Origin: CAYRHS01 sp964424125
GTDB lineage: Bacteria; Actinomycetota; Acidimicrobiia; IMCC26256; JAOSJL01
Assembly (NCBI GenBank): GCA_964424125.1
Contig: CAYRHS010000151.1
Location: forward strand, 1-7,434
Reading direction: 5' to 3'
DNA length: 7,434 nt
Shown here: positions 1 to 7,434 of the stretch, piece by piece
Position numbering within the stretch: position 1 is the stretch's first letter
Layout of the letters: every line of letters begins with the position of its first letter
Notes under the pieces: model-generated
What the model saw: only the letters and a program-made list of their open reading frames with translations
Database searches by the model: none
What the model was told of the DNA's origin: nothing
Program-made: the position numbers and the translations under genes

Positions 1-1039
1 GGGCCAGCGGGGCTCCGAGGCAGAAGTGGATGCCGACCATGAACCCGAGGTGCGGGTTGGGCGAGCGCCGGACGTCGATCGTGTCGGGCCGCTCGAACTT
101 GGCCGGATCGCGGTTCGCCGAGCCCATGAGCACCATGACCTGCGCTCCCTCCGGGAGTAGCTCTCCATGGAGCTCGACGTCGCGGGTGAGCGTGCGCAGG
201 TCGGCCTGGACCGAGGAGTCGTAGCGCAAGATCTCCTCCTGACCGAGCGTCACGAGATCGGGTTCGCGCGCGAGCACGCGCCGGGCATCCGGATGGAGGC
301 CGAGCTGGGCACAGGCGTTCGTCAGGTGGAAGGTGGTCGCCTCGATGCCGCCGATGAAGGTGATGAGGGCCAGGCCGACCTGTTCCTCGTGAGGAAGCGG
401 TGCGCCGTCGACCTCGGTGCGGATGATCCGGCTGATGAGATCGTCACCGTCGCGGCCGCGCCGCTCGAGGACGAGGTCGTCGAAGTACTGCGCCACGCTC
501 CCCCAGGCGGCGATCCCGCCCTCGCTGTCCGGCCCCTGCTCGATGACCTGGAGGAGCCACCCCTGAATGGTCGCGAGGTCGTCGTGCGGGATCCCGCAGA
601 GGTGGGCGATCGTGAGGATCGGGATCTGCCCGGCGAAGTCGAGCACGAGATCGGCCGACTCGCGTCCCGCCAGCCCCTCGGCCACGGCGCGGACCAACCC
701 GCGCACCTCGGCCTCCCGGCCCCAGATCACCTGGGGTTTGAACCACGGCGCCGCAGCCTTGCGCATCCGCGTGTGCTGCGGCGGGTCGAGGGCGGAGAGG
801 ATCGGTGGCCCGCTGCTGTCCTGGCCCTTGACGATGCCCTCGGCCGAGGAGAACGTCTCCCAGTCCATGATCACGTAGCGACAGTCGTCGTAACGGGACA
901 GCACCCACAGGTCGTTCGCCTCGTCGCGGTACAGAGGCGCGTCCCGCCGGAGCACCTCGTAGTACGGGAACGGATCGCGCTGGACCTCACGCGAGTACGG
1001 GTCGAACACGAACGTCTCGCCTGCGGCGCCGATCGCCAT
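1..1039 (-). CDS. Cytochrome P450 (first copy), C-terminus cut by window edge
   Basis: This is a bacterial class I-type soluble cytochrome P450, a heme-thiolate monooxygenase that would need ferredoxin electrons. 346 residues are visible, and about 50 C-terminal residues of a usual 400 lie off the left edge. Motifs seen: the DPPQHTRMR segment of the C-helix region, an I-helix segment FIGGIEATTFH, the K-helix ExxR at E269-R272 (EEILRY), and the heme loop FMVGIHFCLG with the ligand Cys at residue 340. At the position of the usual I-helix oxygen-activating Thr the sequence has Ala234, after Glu233. There is no signal peptide or membrane anchor. I chose the ATG at 1037-1039 because AGGAAGG lies a few bases upstream; an in-frame GTG five codons earlier overlaps that site and is less likely. 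The gene is divergent from the E1 alpha gene. Family assignment is secure; substrate and CYP family are not known. Confidence 0.95.
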   Translation of the reverse strand, partial: MAIGAAGETFVFDPYSREVQRDPFPYYEVLRRDAPLYRDEANDLWVLSRYDDCRYVIMDWETFSSAEGIVKGQDSSGPPILSALDPPQHTRMRKAAAPWFKPQVIWGREAEVRGLVRAVAEGLAGRESADLVLDFAGQIPILTIAHLCGIPHDDLATIQGWLLQVIEQGPDSEGGIAAWGSVAQYFDDLVLERRGRDGDDLISRIIRTEVDGAPLPHEEQVGLALITFIGGIEATTFHLTNACAQLGLHPDARRVLAREPDLVTLGQEEILRYDSSVQADLRTLTRDVELHGELLPEGAQVMVLMGSANRDPAKFERPDTIDVRRSPNPHLGFMVGIHFCLGAPLA

Positions 1040-1050
1040 GGAGCCCTTCC

Positions 1051-1098
1051 TCACGACCTTCCTCGTGACGGCGCCGCCGTGTTGGACACGGCGGCGCC
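1051..1098 (-). promoter_or_regulatory. Two inverted repeats in the leader of the first P450
   Basis: Two adjacent inverted repeats lie just upstream of the first P450 start. The larger (1070-1098) is a perfect 13-bp stem, GGCGCCGCCGTGT with its complement, around a TGG loop. The smaller (1051-1068) is TCACGA-N6-TCGTGA; read on the minus strand its loop is GGAAGG, and a second GGAAGGG follows the stem, so two Shine-Dalgarno-like sequences 13 bases apart sit in and next to a hairpin. They could be operators for a regulator of the divergent genes, or a structured mRNA leader that controls P450 translation. It is not an obvious terminator for a neighbouring gene, because both flanking genes start here. 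The repeats are seen; the function is inferred. Confidence 0.5.
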
Positions 1099-1105
1099 CG
1101 TACGC

Positions 1106-1153
1106 TTGACTACGCGGTCAACTGATTCAACCGGACGGTCAAGCGGCCGTCAA
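1106..1153. promoter_or_regulatory. Phased TTGAC/GTCAA half-sites, candidate operator array
   Basis: The divergent region holds TTGAC at 1106, then GTCAA at 1117, 1138 and 1149. The steps of 11, 21 and 11 bases place all four on nearly the same face of the helix. The first two form an inverted repeat, TTGAC-N6-GTCAA. This looks like a set of binding half-sites for a transcription factor shared by the P450 and the E1 pair. GTCAA is also the complement of a -35 TTGAC, so some copies may be promoter elements instead. The regulator gene is not in the window. Confidence 0.45.
1125..1153 (-). promoter_or_regulatory. Candidate promoter for the first P450
   Basis: On the minus strand, TTGACG (1148-1153) and TTGAAT (1125-1130) are separated by 17 bases, matching a sigma-70-type -35/-10 layout with an imperfect -10. 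It would start a transcript near 1118 and give a leader of about 80 bases that includes both inverted repeats before the P450 ATG. It overlaps the GTCAA half-sites, so a regulator bound there would occlude it. The call rests on sequence match only. Confidence 0.3.
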
Positions 1154-1185
1154 GGCGCGCGCCGGGCGGCGTCGGGAGGGGTGAC

Positions 1186-2124
1186 GTGAGCGATCCACGG
1201 CAGCTGTTCCGGGTCCTGGTCGAGGCGCGCGCCCTCGAGGAGACGATCGGCGAGCACGCGGCCTTCTACCACTCGGGCTTCGGCATGGAGGCGGTGGGCA
1301 CCGGCACGTGCACGTGCCTCCGGCCCGACGACTTCCTCGTCGCCCACTACCGGGGTGTGGCGGCTCCGCTCGCGAAGGGGATGGACCCGGCGGACCTGCT
1401 CCGCGGGTTCCTGCTGAAGCAGACCTCGCCGGTGCACGGGCGCACCTGGCACCCCGTGGACGTCGGACGCGGGATCTTCGGCCACCAGGGCACCTCGGGC
1501 AGCGAGTTCGGACGCGCCGCCGGGCTCGCCCTCGCCGCCCGACGGCGAGGTGAGGGTGCGCTCGCGGTGGCGATGTTCGGAGACGGCTCCGCGCAGCGGG
1601 GCACGATGCACGAGGCGTTCCTCATGGCGTCGTCGTGGGAGCTCCCGGTGCTGTGGGTGTGCGAGAACAACGGCTGGATGATCTCGACCCGAGCCGAGCG
1701 GATCTTCCCCGGCGAGATCGCCGACATCGCCGGTGGCTACCGCATGCAGGTCGAGACGGTCGACGGCAACGACGTCGTCGCCGTCGACGAGGCCGCGAGC
1801 CGGCTCACGGAGCACGTCCGCGCCGAGCAGCGACCCGCCTTCCTCGAGGCACGCACCTATCGCGTGCGCTCGCACACCGAGATCGAGGAGGCCCCCTATC
1901 AGGATCGCGACGAGATCGAGCAATGGCGGCGGCGCGATCCACTCGTCGTCGCGCGGGAGCGGCTCGCGGTGGCGGGGATCGCGGCCGAGGAGCTCGACCG
2001 CATCGAGGCGGAGGGCCGTGCCCGGATCGCGGCGGCGTTCGAGACGGTCTCCACCGAGCCCGGCCACGATCCGACCGAGGACGTCGAGACGTTCCTCTAC
2101 GCCTCCGCGCCCGAGGGCTCGTGA
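1186..2124 (+). CDS. Thiamine-diphosphate dehydrogenase E1 component, alpha subunit
   Basis: This is the alpha subunit of a heterotetrameric 2-oxoacid (pyruvate, branched-chain or acetoin type) dehydrogenase E1, which decarboxylates a 2-oxoacid or cleaves acetoin using thiamine diphosphate. It has 312 residues, slightly short for the family. The diphosphate/metal motif is clear: GDG at 132-134 through NN at 161-162. The C-terminal active-site loop is present as YRVRSH (225-230), followed by PYQDRDEIEQW, like the YRxxGHS segment of homologues. Unlike acetoin or pyruvate enzymes, the HGH following the (Y/H)RG motif reads V58-A59-A60, and the HGRGGSMH segment is shortened to HGRTWH (84-89). Branched-chain E1 alpha also lacks this first His, so that subtype is possible. 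The GTG start follows GGGAGGGG by a few bases. The stop shares one base with the beta-subunit start, implying translational coupling. Substrate is unassigned. Confidence 0.9.
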   Translation: MSDPRQLFRVLVEARALEETIGEHAAFYHSGFGMEAVGTGTCTCLRPDDFLVAHYRGVAAPLAKGMDPADLLRGFLLKQTSPVHGRTWHPVDVGRGIFGHQGTSGSEFGRAAGLALAARRRGEGALAVAMFGDGSAQRGTMHEAFLMASSWELPVLWVCENNGWMISTRAERIFPGEIADIAGGYRMQVETVDGNDVVAVDEAASRLTEHVRAEQRPAFLEARTYRVRSHTEIEEAPYQDRDEIEQWRRRDPLVVARERLAVAGIAAEELDRIEAEGRARIAAAFETVSTEPGHDPTEDVETFLYASAPEGS

Positions 2125-3098
2125 TGGGCGAGCAGGGCTTCTTCGCGGCCGTCACCCAGGCGATCCGCGACGAGATGACCGCCGACCCCGACGTGATGCT
2201 CTGGGGCGAGAACGTCGAGGACCCCTACGGCGGGCTGCTCCAGCAGTACGCGGGGCTCTCGACGGACTTCCCCGACCGGGTGAAGGACTCGCCGCTCGCC
2301 GAGACCGCCATCGTCGGCGCGGCCATGGGCGCCGCCATGGGCGGCCTCCGCCCGATCGTCGACATTCAGATCGCCGACTTCTCCTTCATCGCGATGGAGG
2401 AGATCGTGCGGGCGGCGCGCTGGCGGCACATGCACGGTGGGGCCGGTGATCTGCGGCTCCCCATCGTGATCAAGACCCTCGTCGGCGGCTACATGGGTGT
2501 GGGTGCGAACCATTCCCAGGTCCCGCTCGGCTACTGGTGGCACACGCCCGGGCTGAAGATCGCGTTCCCGACGACCGCCGACGACGCCTACGGCCTGATG
2601 CGCTCCGCGATCCGGGACGATGACGTCGTCGTCTTCTGCACGCACAAGCTCTACGCCTTCGAGACGGGCGAGGTCCGCGGCGAACCCGTCCCGCTCGGAC
2701 GCGCCACCGTGCGGCGGCCGGGGACCGACGCGACGATCGTGGCCCTCGGCTACGGGAACGCACTCGCCGCCCAAGCGGCCGAGCAGCTCGCGGGCGACGG
2801 CATCGAGGTCGAGATCGTCGACCCGCGCACGCTCGAGCCCTTCGACCTCGCGCGTGTGCTCACGTCGGTCGAGCGCACGGGCCACCTGGTGGTCGTGGAC
2901 GAGGACCACGCGCGCGCCGGCGCCGCCGCCGAGATCTGCCAGCGCGTGGCCGAGCGCGCCCCGGATGCCCTGCGCAGCCACCCCCGGCGCGTCGCGGCCC
3001 GCGACCTCCCGCTCCCCGAGGGACCCGCCGAGCACCAGGTGCTCCCGGGCGCCGACGACGTCGTCGGCGCGGTGCGCGCCGCGCTCGAGGGCTCCTGA
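2124..3098 (+). CDS. Thiamine-diphosphate dehydrogenase E1 component, beta subunit
   Basis: This is the beta subunit (transketolase-like pyrimidine-binding plus C-terminal domain) that completes the E1 with the preceding gene. It has 324 residues, the usual length. Visible landmarks: WGENV (27-31), FPDRVKDSPLAE (49-60) with the conserved cofactor-activating Glu60, GLRPIVDIQIADF (74-86), and GANHSQ with His130, equivalent to the conserved active-site His of E1 beta. The C-terminal half carries the VDPRTLEPFD segment typical of the domain. The ATG at 2124 overlaps the alpha stop as TGATG; longer in-frame readings upstream run through the alpha gene and are rejected. No E2 lipoyl acyltransferase or E3 gene follows: the next gene converges from the other strand. 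The E1 must therefore borrow E2/E3 from elsewhere or act without them. Confidence 0.93.
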   Translation: MGEQGFFAAVTQAIRDEMTADPDVMLWGENVEDPYGGLLQQYAGLSTDFPDRVKDSPLAETAIVGAAMGAAMGGLRPIVDIQIADFSFIAMEEIVRAARWRHMHGGAGDLRLPIVIKTLVGGYMGVGANHSQVPLGYWWHTPGLKIAFPTTADDAYGLMRSAIRDDDVVVFCTHKLYAFETGEVRGEPVPLGRATVRRPGTDATIVALGYGNALAAQAAEQLAGDGIEVEIVDPRTLEPFDLARVLTSVERTGHLVVVDEDHARAGAAAEICQRVAERAPDALRSHPRRVAARDLPLPEGPAEHQVLPGADDVVGAVRAALEGS

Positions 3099-3119
3099 CG
3101 CGGGGAACCGCTCAGGAGC
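3091..3119. terminator. Bidirectional hairpin terminator holding both stop codons
   Basis: The converging genes end within one inverted repeat. Outer arms GCTCCTGA (3091-3098) and TCAGGAGC (3112-3119) pair perfectly. After one bulged C at 3099, inner arms GCGG (3100-3103) and CCGC (3108-3111) pair around a GGAA loop, a GNRA-type tetraloop. The plus-strand TGA (3096-3098) and the minus-strand TGA (3112-3114) are both in the stem. There is no U-tract, which is common for hairpin terminators in high-GC actinobacteria. Symmetry suits termination in both directions. Confidence 0.65.
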
Positions 3120-4634
3120 GCTCCGACAACCGCGTCGCCGCCTCGGGGTCGTGCGCGTCGCGCAGCTCGCGCTTCAACGTCTTGCCGAGCGGCGAGCGCG
3201 GGATCGCGTCGACCACCTCGTACCAGCGCGGGCGTTTGAACCCACCGAGGCGTTGTGCGCAGAACTCGTCGAGGATCTCCGGATCGGGGGTGGCGCCGGG
3301 CGTGGCGACCACGAGGGCCTTCACCGCCTCCCCCCACCGCCGGTCGGGGACCCCCACCACCGCGACGTCGGCCACGTCGGGGTGCTCGGCGAGCACGGCC
3401 TCGACCTCGATCGAGTACACGTTCTCTCCGCCCGACTTGATCATGTCCTTCACGCGGTCCACGAAGTAGAGGTACCCGTCGGCGTCCATCCGCACGACGT
3501 CGCCCGTGTGGAGCCATCCGGAGCGCAGGGCGGCGTCGGTGGCCTCGGGCAGGTTCCAGTACCCGAGCATCGTGCTCGGGCCCCGGAGACCGAGCTCGCC
3601 GGCCTCGCCGACCGGGACCTCGCGGTCGTCCTCGTCGAGGACGGCGACGTCGAAGCCCATGAGCGGCCGTCCGATCGTCCCCGGGCGTTCCCGCTCGTCC
3701 TCCCCCGTGCTGAGGGTCGTATAGTTGCCGGCCTCCGTGGAGCCGTAGATCCCGAAGAACCGGGTGTGGGGCAGGACCTCCCCGACCCGGGCGAGCGTGG
3801 TGCGGCCCTCCATGTTGGCCCCACCCATGACCAGCCGCAGCGACGAGCGGTCCACCGCAGAGGCGTCGGGGTGCTCCAGGAGCGCGCGCAGGAACGGGTA
3901 CTGGAGGACGGTCAGGCGCCGCGCCGCGACGTGAGCCCACACCTCGGCCGGGTCGAGGCTGGGCGGGATCGCGACCTCGCCGCCGAGCGTGAGGACGGTG
4001 AGGGAGATCCCGAAGCCGGCCACGTGGAAGAACGGCGCGAAGGCGAAGAGCCGGTCCTCGGGCCCGAGACCCAGACGTGCCGCGGCGTTGGCGTTCGAGG
4101 CCAACCACCCGGCCTGGCCGAGCAGGCAGCCCTTCGGGCGTCCCGTCGTCCCCGACGTGTAGAGCTGGATGGAGGGGTCCTGGGCCGAGGGGCGGGGAAC
4201 ACCGTCGGGAAGGCGCTCACGCCCGGCGATCGCCGCGTCCACGCCCTCGCCCACGGTCCAGTGCTCCCGGTCGAGGAGCCCCGAGGCCCGAGCCGGCTGC
4301 TCCAGCAGGGGATCGACGAGCACGTGGGTGGCCCCGGCGTCGTCGACCTGGAAGCGGATCTCGTCGGGGGCGAGCCGCGCGTTCAGGGGCACGACGACCG
4401 CTCCGAGGCGCGACGCGGCCAGGCAGAATTCGAGGACGTCGGGATGGTTGAGCGCCAGCGTCGCGACCCGCGTCCCGTCACCGACCCTCGCGTCGTGCAG
4501 GACCCGGGCCATCCGAGCCACGCGGTCCTCGAGCTCGCCGTACGTGCGCTCACCACCCGGCCAGGAGCAGGCGATCCGGTCGCGGAACATCCGCGCGCCT
4601 CGGTGGGCGATGTCGCCGACGAGCATCGCGGCGC

Positions 4635-4638
<4 letters not shown>
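3112..4638 (-). CDS. AMP-forming acyl-CoA synthetase (acid:CoA ligase)
   Basis: This ANL-superfamily adenylating enzyme converts a carboxylic acid, ATP and CoA to acyl-CoA, AMP and pyrophosphate. It has 508 residues, normal for the family. Signature motifs are complete: P-loop YTSGTTGRPKG (160-170), FFHVAGFG (203-210), YGSTEAGN (298-305), SGWLHTGD (373-380), DRVKDMIKSGGENVYSIEVE (394-413), and the C-terminal GK in PRSPLGKTLKREL with catalytic Lys486. It is therefore expected to be active. No membrane segment is seen. Chain-length or aromatic preference cannot be read from the sequence. I chose the GTG at 4638 because it overlaps the upstream P450 stop as GTGA; an ATG four codons in is the alternative. 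It is the last gene of the deaminase-P450-ligase operon and probably activates an acid made by that pathway. Confidence 0.95.
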
Positions 4639-5827
<1,189 letters not shown>

Positions 5828-5831
<4 letters not shown>

Positions 5832-6343
5832 GAGCTCGCCCCCTCGTCGAGAACCGACAGGACGTCGATGCCTTCAACCGCGGACCCGAGGTCCTCCAGC
5901 CAGTCATCAGGGTGAGCGGCAACGAACTGGGCCATGAACTCCATCACCTCCCCGCAATCGAGATCAACGACCTCGACGCCACGCGAGAGGAGGAAGTCGT
6001 GGCTCGGGACTCGCATGCCCTCCGTGCCTGCCATCCCCACGACCACCCTCGGGATCCCGAGGTGCACGATCACGCCCGCGCACAGGAAGCAGGGGACGGC
6101 GCTGGTGACCATCGTGGTCCCCGCGAGCTCCGCGAGCGGAAGCATCCCTGCACTTCGGAGGGTGACGATCTCCGCGTGCGCGGTGATGTCGTGATCCTGG
6201 TAATGCCGGTTCCGGCCGGTCGCGAGCACCGCACCATCCGCCTCGCGGACGAGCGCGGCACCAAACGGGGCTCCTCCTTCGGCCAGGCTCGCACGCGCCT
6301 CGGCGAGCGCCTCCTCGAACCCGGACACGGTCGTGGGATCCAT
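5828..6343 (-). CDS. Zinc-dependent deaminase, yeast cytosine deaminase-like
   Basis: This is a member of the cytidine deaminase superfamily, with the zinc site HAE (His56, Glu58) and PCFLC (Cys85, Cys88). From memory of yeast Fcy1, the Glu-to-Cys spacing (27) and Cys-Cys spacing (3) are the same. Similarity runs through EGGAPFG, GRNRHYQ (Asn45 matching the base-contacting Asn), HLGIPRVVVG and the C-terminal DDWLEDLG, which matches yeast DWFEDIG with its active-site Trp. Deamination of cytosine or a related N-heterocyclic base is the best guess. It has 171 residues and a C-terminal extension of about 18 residues beyond the yeast end. I chose the ATG at 6343, preceded by AGAGGGG. An ATG at 6385 also has a good site (GAGGTGA), but the extra 14 codons include AGA, TCA and GCA, unusual here. 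It is first in the operon with the P450 and ligase. Confidence 0.85.
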
Positions 6344-6473
6344 CGCTGCCCCTCTGGTGGCGGGCGGCGCGAACGCTGACGCCATACCGCTCACCTCGTT
6401 GAACAAGTTGTCGATTTTGTGGCCCGAGCGTACGCTCCGCGCGAGGAGACGCGCAGGGGCGGGGAGACGCGGA
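6344..6473. promoter_or_regulatory. Divergent promoter region with 12-bp palindrome
   Basis: This gap between the divergent deaminase and SDR genes contains the least GC-rich patch in the window (about 6398-6420). On the plus strand, TTGTCG (6408-6413), 17 bases, then TACGCT (6431-6436) make a plausible -35/-10 pair, the latter fitting the actinobacterial TANNNT form. It would start transcription about 30 bases before the SDR GTG. A perfect palindrome, GAGCGTACGCTC (6426-6437), covers that -10 and could be an operator. No convincing minus-strand promoter was found. The 8-mer CGTACGCT also occurs in the other divergent region at 1099-1106. Confidence 0.4.
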
Positions 6474-7259
6474 GTGGAGCACGAGCTCGACGGCCTCACG
6501 GCCATCGTCACCGGCGCGAACCAGGGTCTCGGGCGCGAGATCGCCCGTGCGCTCGCCGACCGAGGCGCGGCGGTGGTGCTCGCGGCGCGACGCGGCCGCC
6601 TCCTGGCTGGCACCGCGAGCGAGATCGAGCGCAGCGGCGGGCGGGCGCTCGCCGTCCAGACCGACCTGCGCGACCAGTCGGCGATCGCGACGCTCGTCGA
6701 CGCGGCCGGCGCGGAGTTCGGCGCCGTCGACATCGTCGTCAACAACGCCGCCGACGAAGGTCCCGTCGGGCCGTTCGGCGGGGTCCGGGAACAGGCCCTG
6801 CGCGACGCCCTGGAGGTGAACCTCTTCGCGGTCTGGCACCTGACCCGCTCCGTGCTGCCGGGCATGGTCGAGCGCGGCTACGGGCGCATCATCAACCTCA
6901 TGGGGCCGATCCCCGAGCAGCCCGCGCCGTTCCACACGGTCGTCGGCGCGACGAAGGGGGCCGTCCTCGGACTCACCCGCTCGCTCGCGGCCGAGGTGGC
7001 GCCGCGCGGCGTCACCGTGAACGCGCTTTGCGCCGGCGCAATCCACGGAACCGAGATGAGCCAACGGATGCTCGGTGGCTTCGCGCAGCTCGCCGGGCTC
7101 TCCGACGAGGAGGTGCTCGCGATGATGATCCAGCGCTCTCCACAGCTCCGCCTCCAGGAGCTCGACGAGGTCGCGGCGGTCGCCGCATTCCTCGCTTCCC
7201 CCGCAGCCGGCTCGATCACCGCCCAGAGCGTGAAGGCCTGCGGGGGCATGTTCGTGTGA
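6474..7259 (+). CDS. Short-chain dehydrogenase/reductase with degenerate active site
   Basis: This is a classical-SDR-fold protein of 261 residues, the usual length. The Rossmann cofactor motif TGANQGLG (13-20), AARR (37-40; the Arg suggests NADP), DL (64-65), the NNA strand (90-92) and Asn116 in VNLF are all intact. The catalytic part is not: where classical enzymes have Ser and YxxxK, it reads Gly144 (NLMG, 141-144) and Val157 (VGATK, 157-161), with only Lys161 kept. The protein may bind dinucleotide but use other catalytic residues (His154 is near), act on an unusual substrate, or serve a non-catalytic role. The reading frame is otherwise clean, so it is not a pseudogene. The GTG at 6474 follows GGGGAG by seven bases; an in-frame ATG at 6333 lies inside the deaminase gene and is rejected. 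The stop overlaps the next gene as GTGA. Confidence 0.88.
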   Translation: MEHELDGLTAIVTGANQGLGREIARALADRGAAVVLAARRGRLLAGTASEIERSGGRALAVQTDLRDQSAIATLVDAAGAEFGAVDIVVNNAADEGPVGPFGGVREQALRDALEVNLFAVWHLTRSVLPGMVERGYGRIINLMGPIPEQPAPFHTVVGATKGAVLGLTRSLAAEVAPRGVTVNALCAGAIHGTEMSQRMLGGFAQLAGLSDEEVLAMMIQRSPQLRLQELDEVAAVAAFLASPAAGSITAQSVKACGGMFV

Positions 7260-7434
7260 CGGTCCTGCTCATCGACACGGACCCCGGCGCCGACGACGCG
7301 CTCGCGATCCTGATGGCGTTGCGGAGCCCGGACGTCGAGGTCGCGGGCCTCACGACCGTCGCCGGGAACCTCGGTGTCGAACGCACGACCCACAACGCGC
7401 TGGCGACGCTCGACGCCGCAGGCGTATCCGACGT
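7256..7434 (+). CDS. Inosine/uridine-preferring nucleoside hydrolase, N-terminal part
   Basis: The first 59 residues of a nucleoside hydrolase are present; the window ends inside the gene, and about 250 further residues would be expected. The calcium- and ribose-binding motif DTDPGADDA is at residues 7-15, followed by the conserved LTTVAGN block (35-41). The family splits ribonucleosides or related N-ribosides into ribose and free base. The GTG start overlaps the SDR stop by four bases, so both are likely translated together. With a cytosine deaminase-like gene just across the divergent promoter, a role in nucleoside or N-glycoside breakdown is reasonable. Some family members act on other N-glycosides, so the substrate is open. 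Confidence 0.9.
   Translation, partial: MTVLLIDTDPGADDALAILMALRSPDVEVAGLTTVAGNLGVERTTHNALATLDAAGVSD

Noticed and set aside
1070..1098. The 13-bp hairpin as a transcription terminator for a flanking gene
   Set aside because: Both flanking genes begin, not end, next to it; only attenuation within the P450 leader would make it a terminator.
167..1189. A 340-codon plus-strand open frame opposite the first P450
   Set aside because: The minus strand encodes a clear P450 with ExxR and heme Cys motifs; the plus reading has no recognisable domain and is a mirror of the GC-rich codon pattern.
1150..3035. Long minus-strand open frames opposite the E1 alpha and beta genes
   Set aside because: The plus strand shows conserved GDG-NN and GANHSQ motifs with coupled starts; the minus readings show no family features.
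6333..6473. An N-terminal extension of the SDR from the ATG at 6333
   Set aside because: It covers the deaminase start and the promoter region, has atypical codons and no homology; the GTG at 6474 has a good ribosome site and gives the normal SDR length.
6344..6865. An N-terminal extension of the deaminase up to 6865
   Set aside because: It would run antisense through the SDR gene, and the deaminase domain homology starts only after the ATG at 6343.

Overview
This is a GC-rich window with GTG starts, frequent 4-base GTGA stop/start overlaps and two cytochrome P450 genes. This points to a high-GC actinobacterium-like genome (Actinomycetota), but no gene in the window fixes the lineage. Coding density is very high. 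There are eight protein genes, two of them cut by the window edges, and no RNA gene, insertion sequence, CRISPR array or phage gene that I can support.

Layout, left to right. (1) A cytochrome P450 on the minus strand runs off the left edge. (2) A divergent regulatory region (about 1040-1185) is rich in inverted repeats and GTCAA half-sites. (3) A plus-strand pair encodes the alpha and beta subunits of a thiamine-diphosphate 2-oxoacid dehydrogenase E1 component. (4) A compact hairpin at 3091-3119 contains the stop codons of both converging genes. (5) A minus-strand operon reads deaminase (yeast cytosine deaminase-like), then a second P450, then an AMP-forming acyl-CoA ligase, joined by two GTGA overlaps. 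(6) A second divergent region (about 6344-6473) has a plausible promoter and a 12-bp palindrome. (7) A plus-strand operon holds a short-chain dehydrogenase/reductase (SDR) and a nucleoside hydrolase cut by the right edge, again joined by GTGA.

The content suggests an accessory catabolic or modification cluster: oxidation by P450s, CoA activation of an acid, 2-oxoacid decarboxylation, N-glycoside hydrolysis and base deamination. No E2/E3, ferredoxin, ferredoxin reductase, transporter or regulator gene is visible, so the substrate cannot be named. The points most worth a second look are enzymes with altered catalytic residues: an SDR lacking both the catalytic Ser and Tyr, a P450 with Ala at the oxygen-activation Thr, and an E1 alpha lacking the usual His-Gly-His segment. 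The pairing of a cytosine deaminase-like enzyme with a P450 and a CoA ligase in one operon is also unusual.
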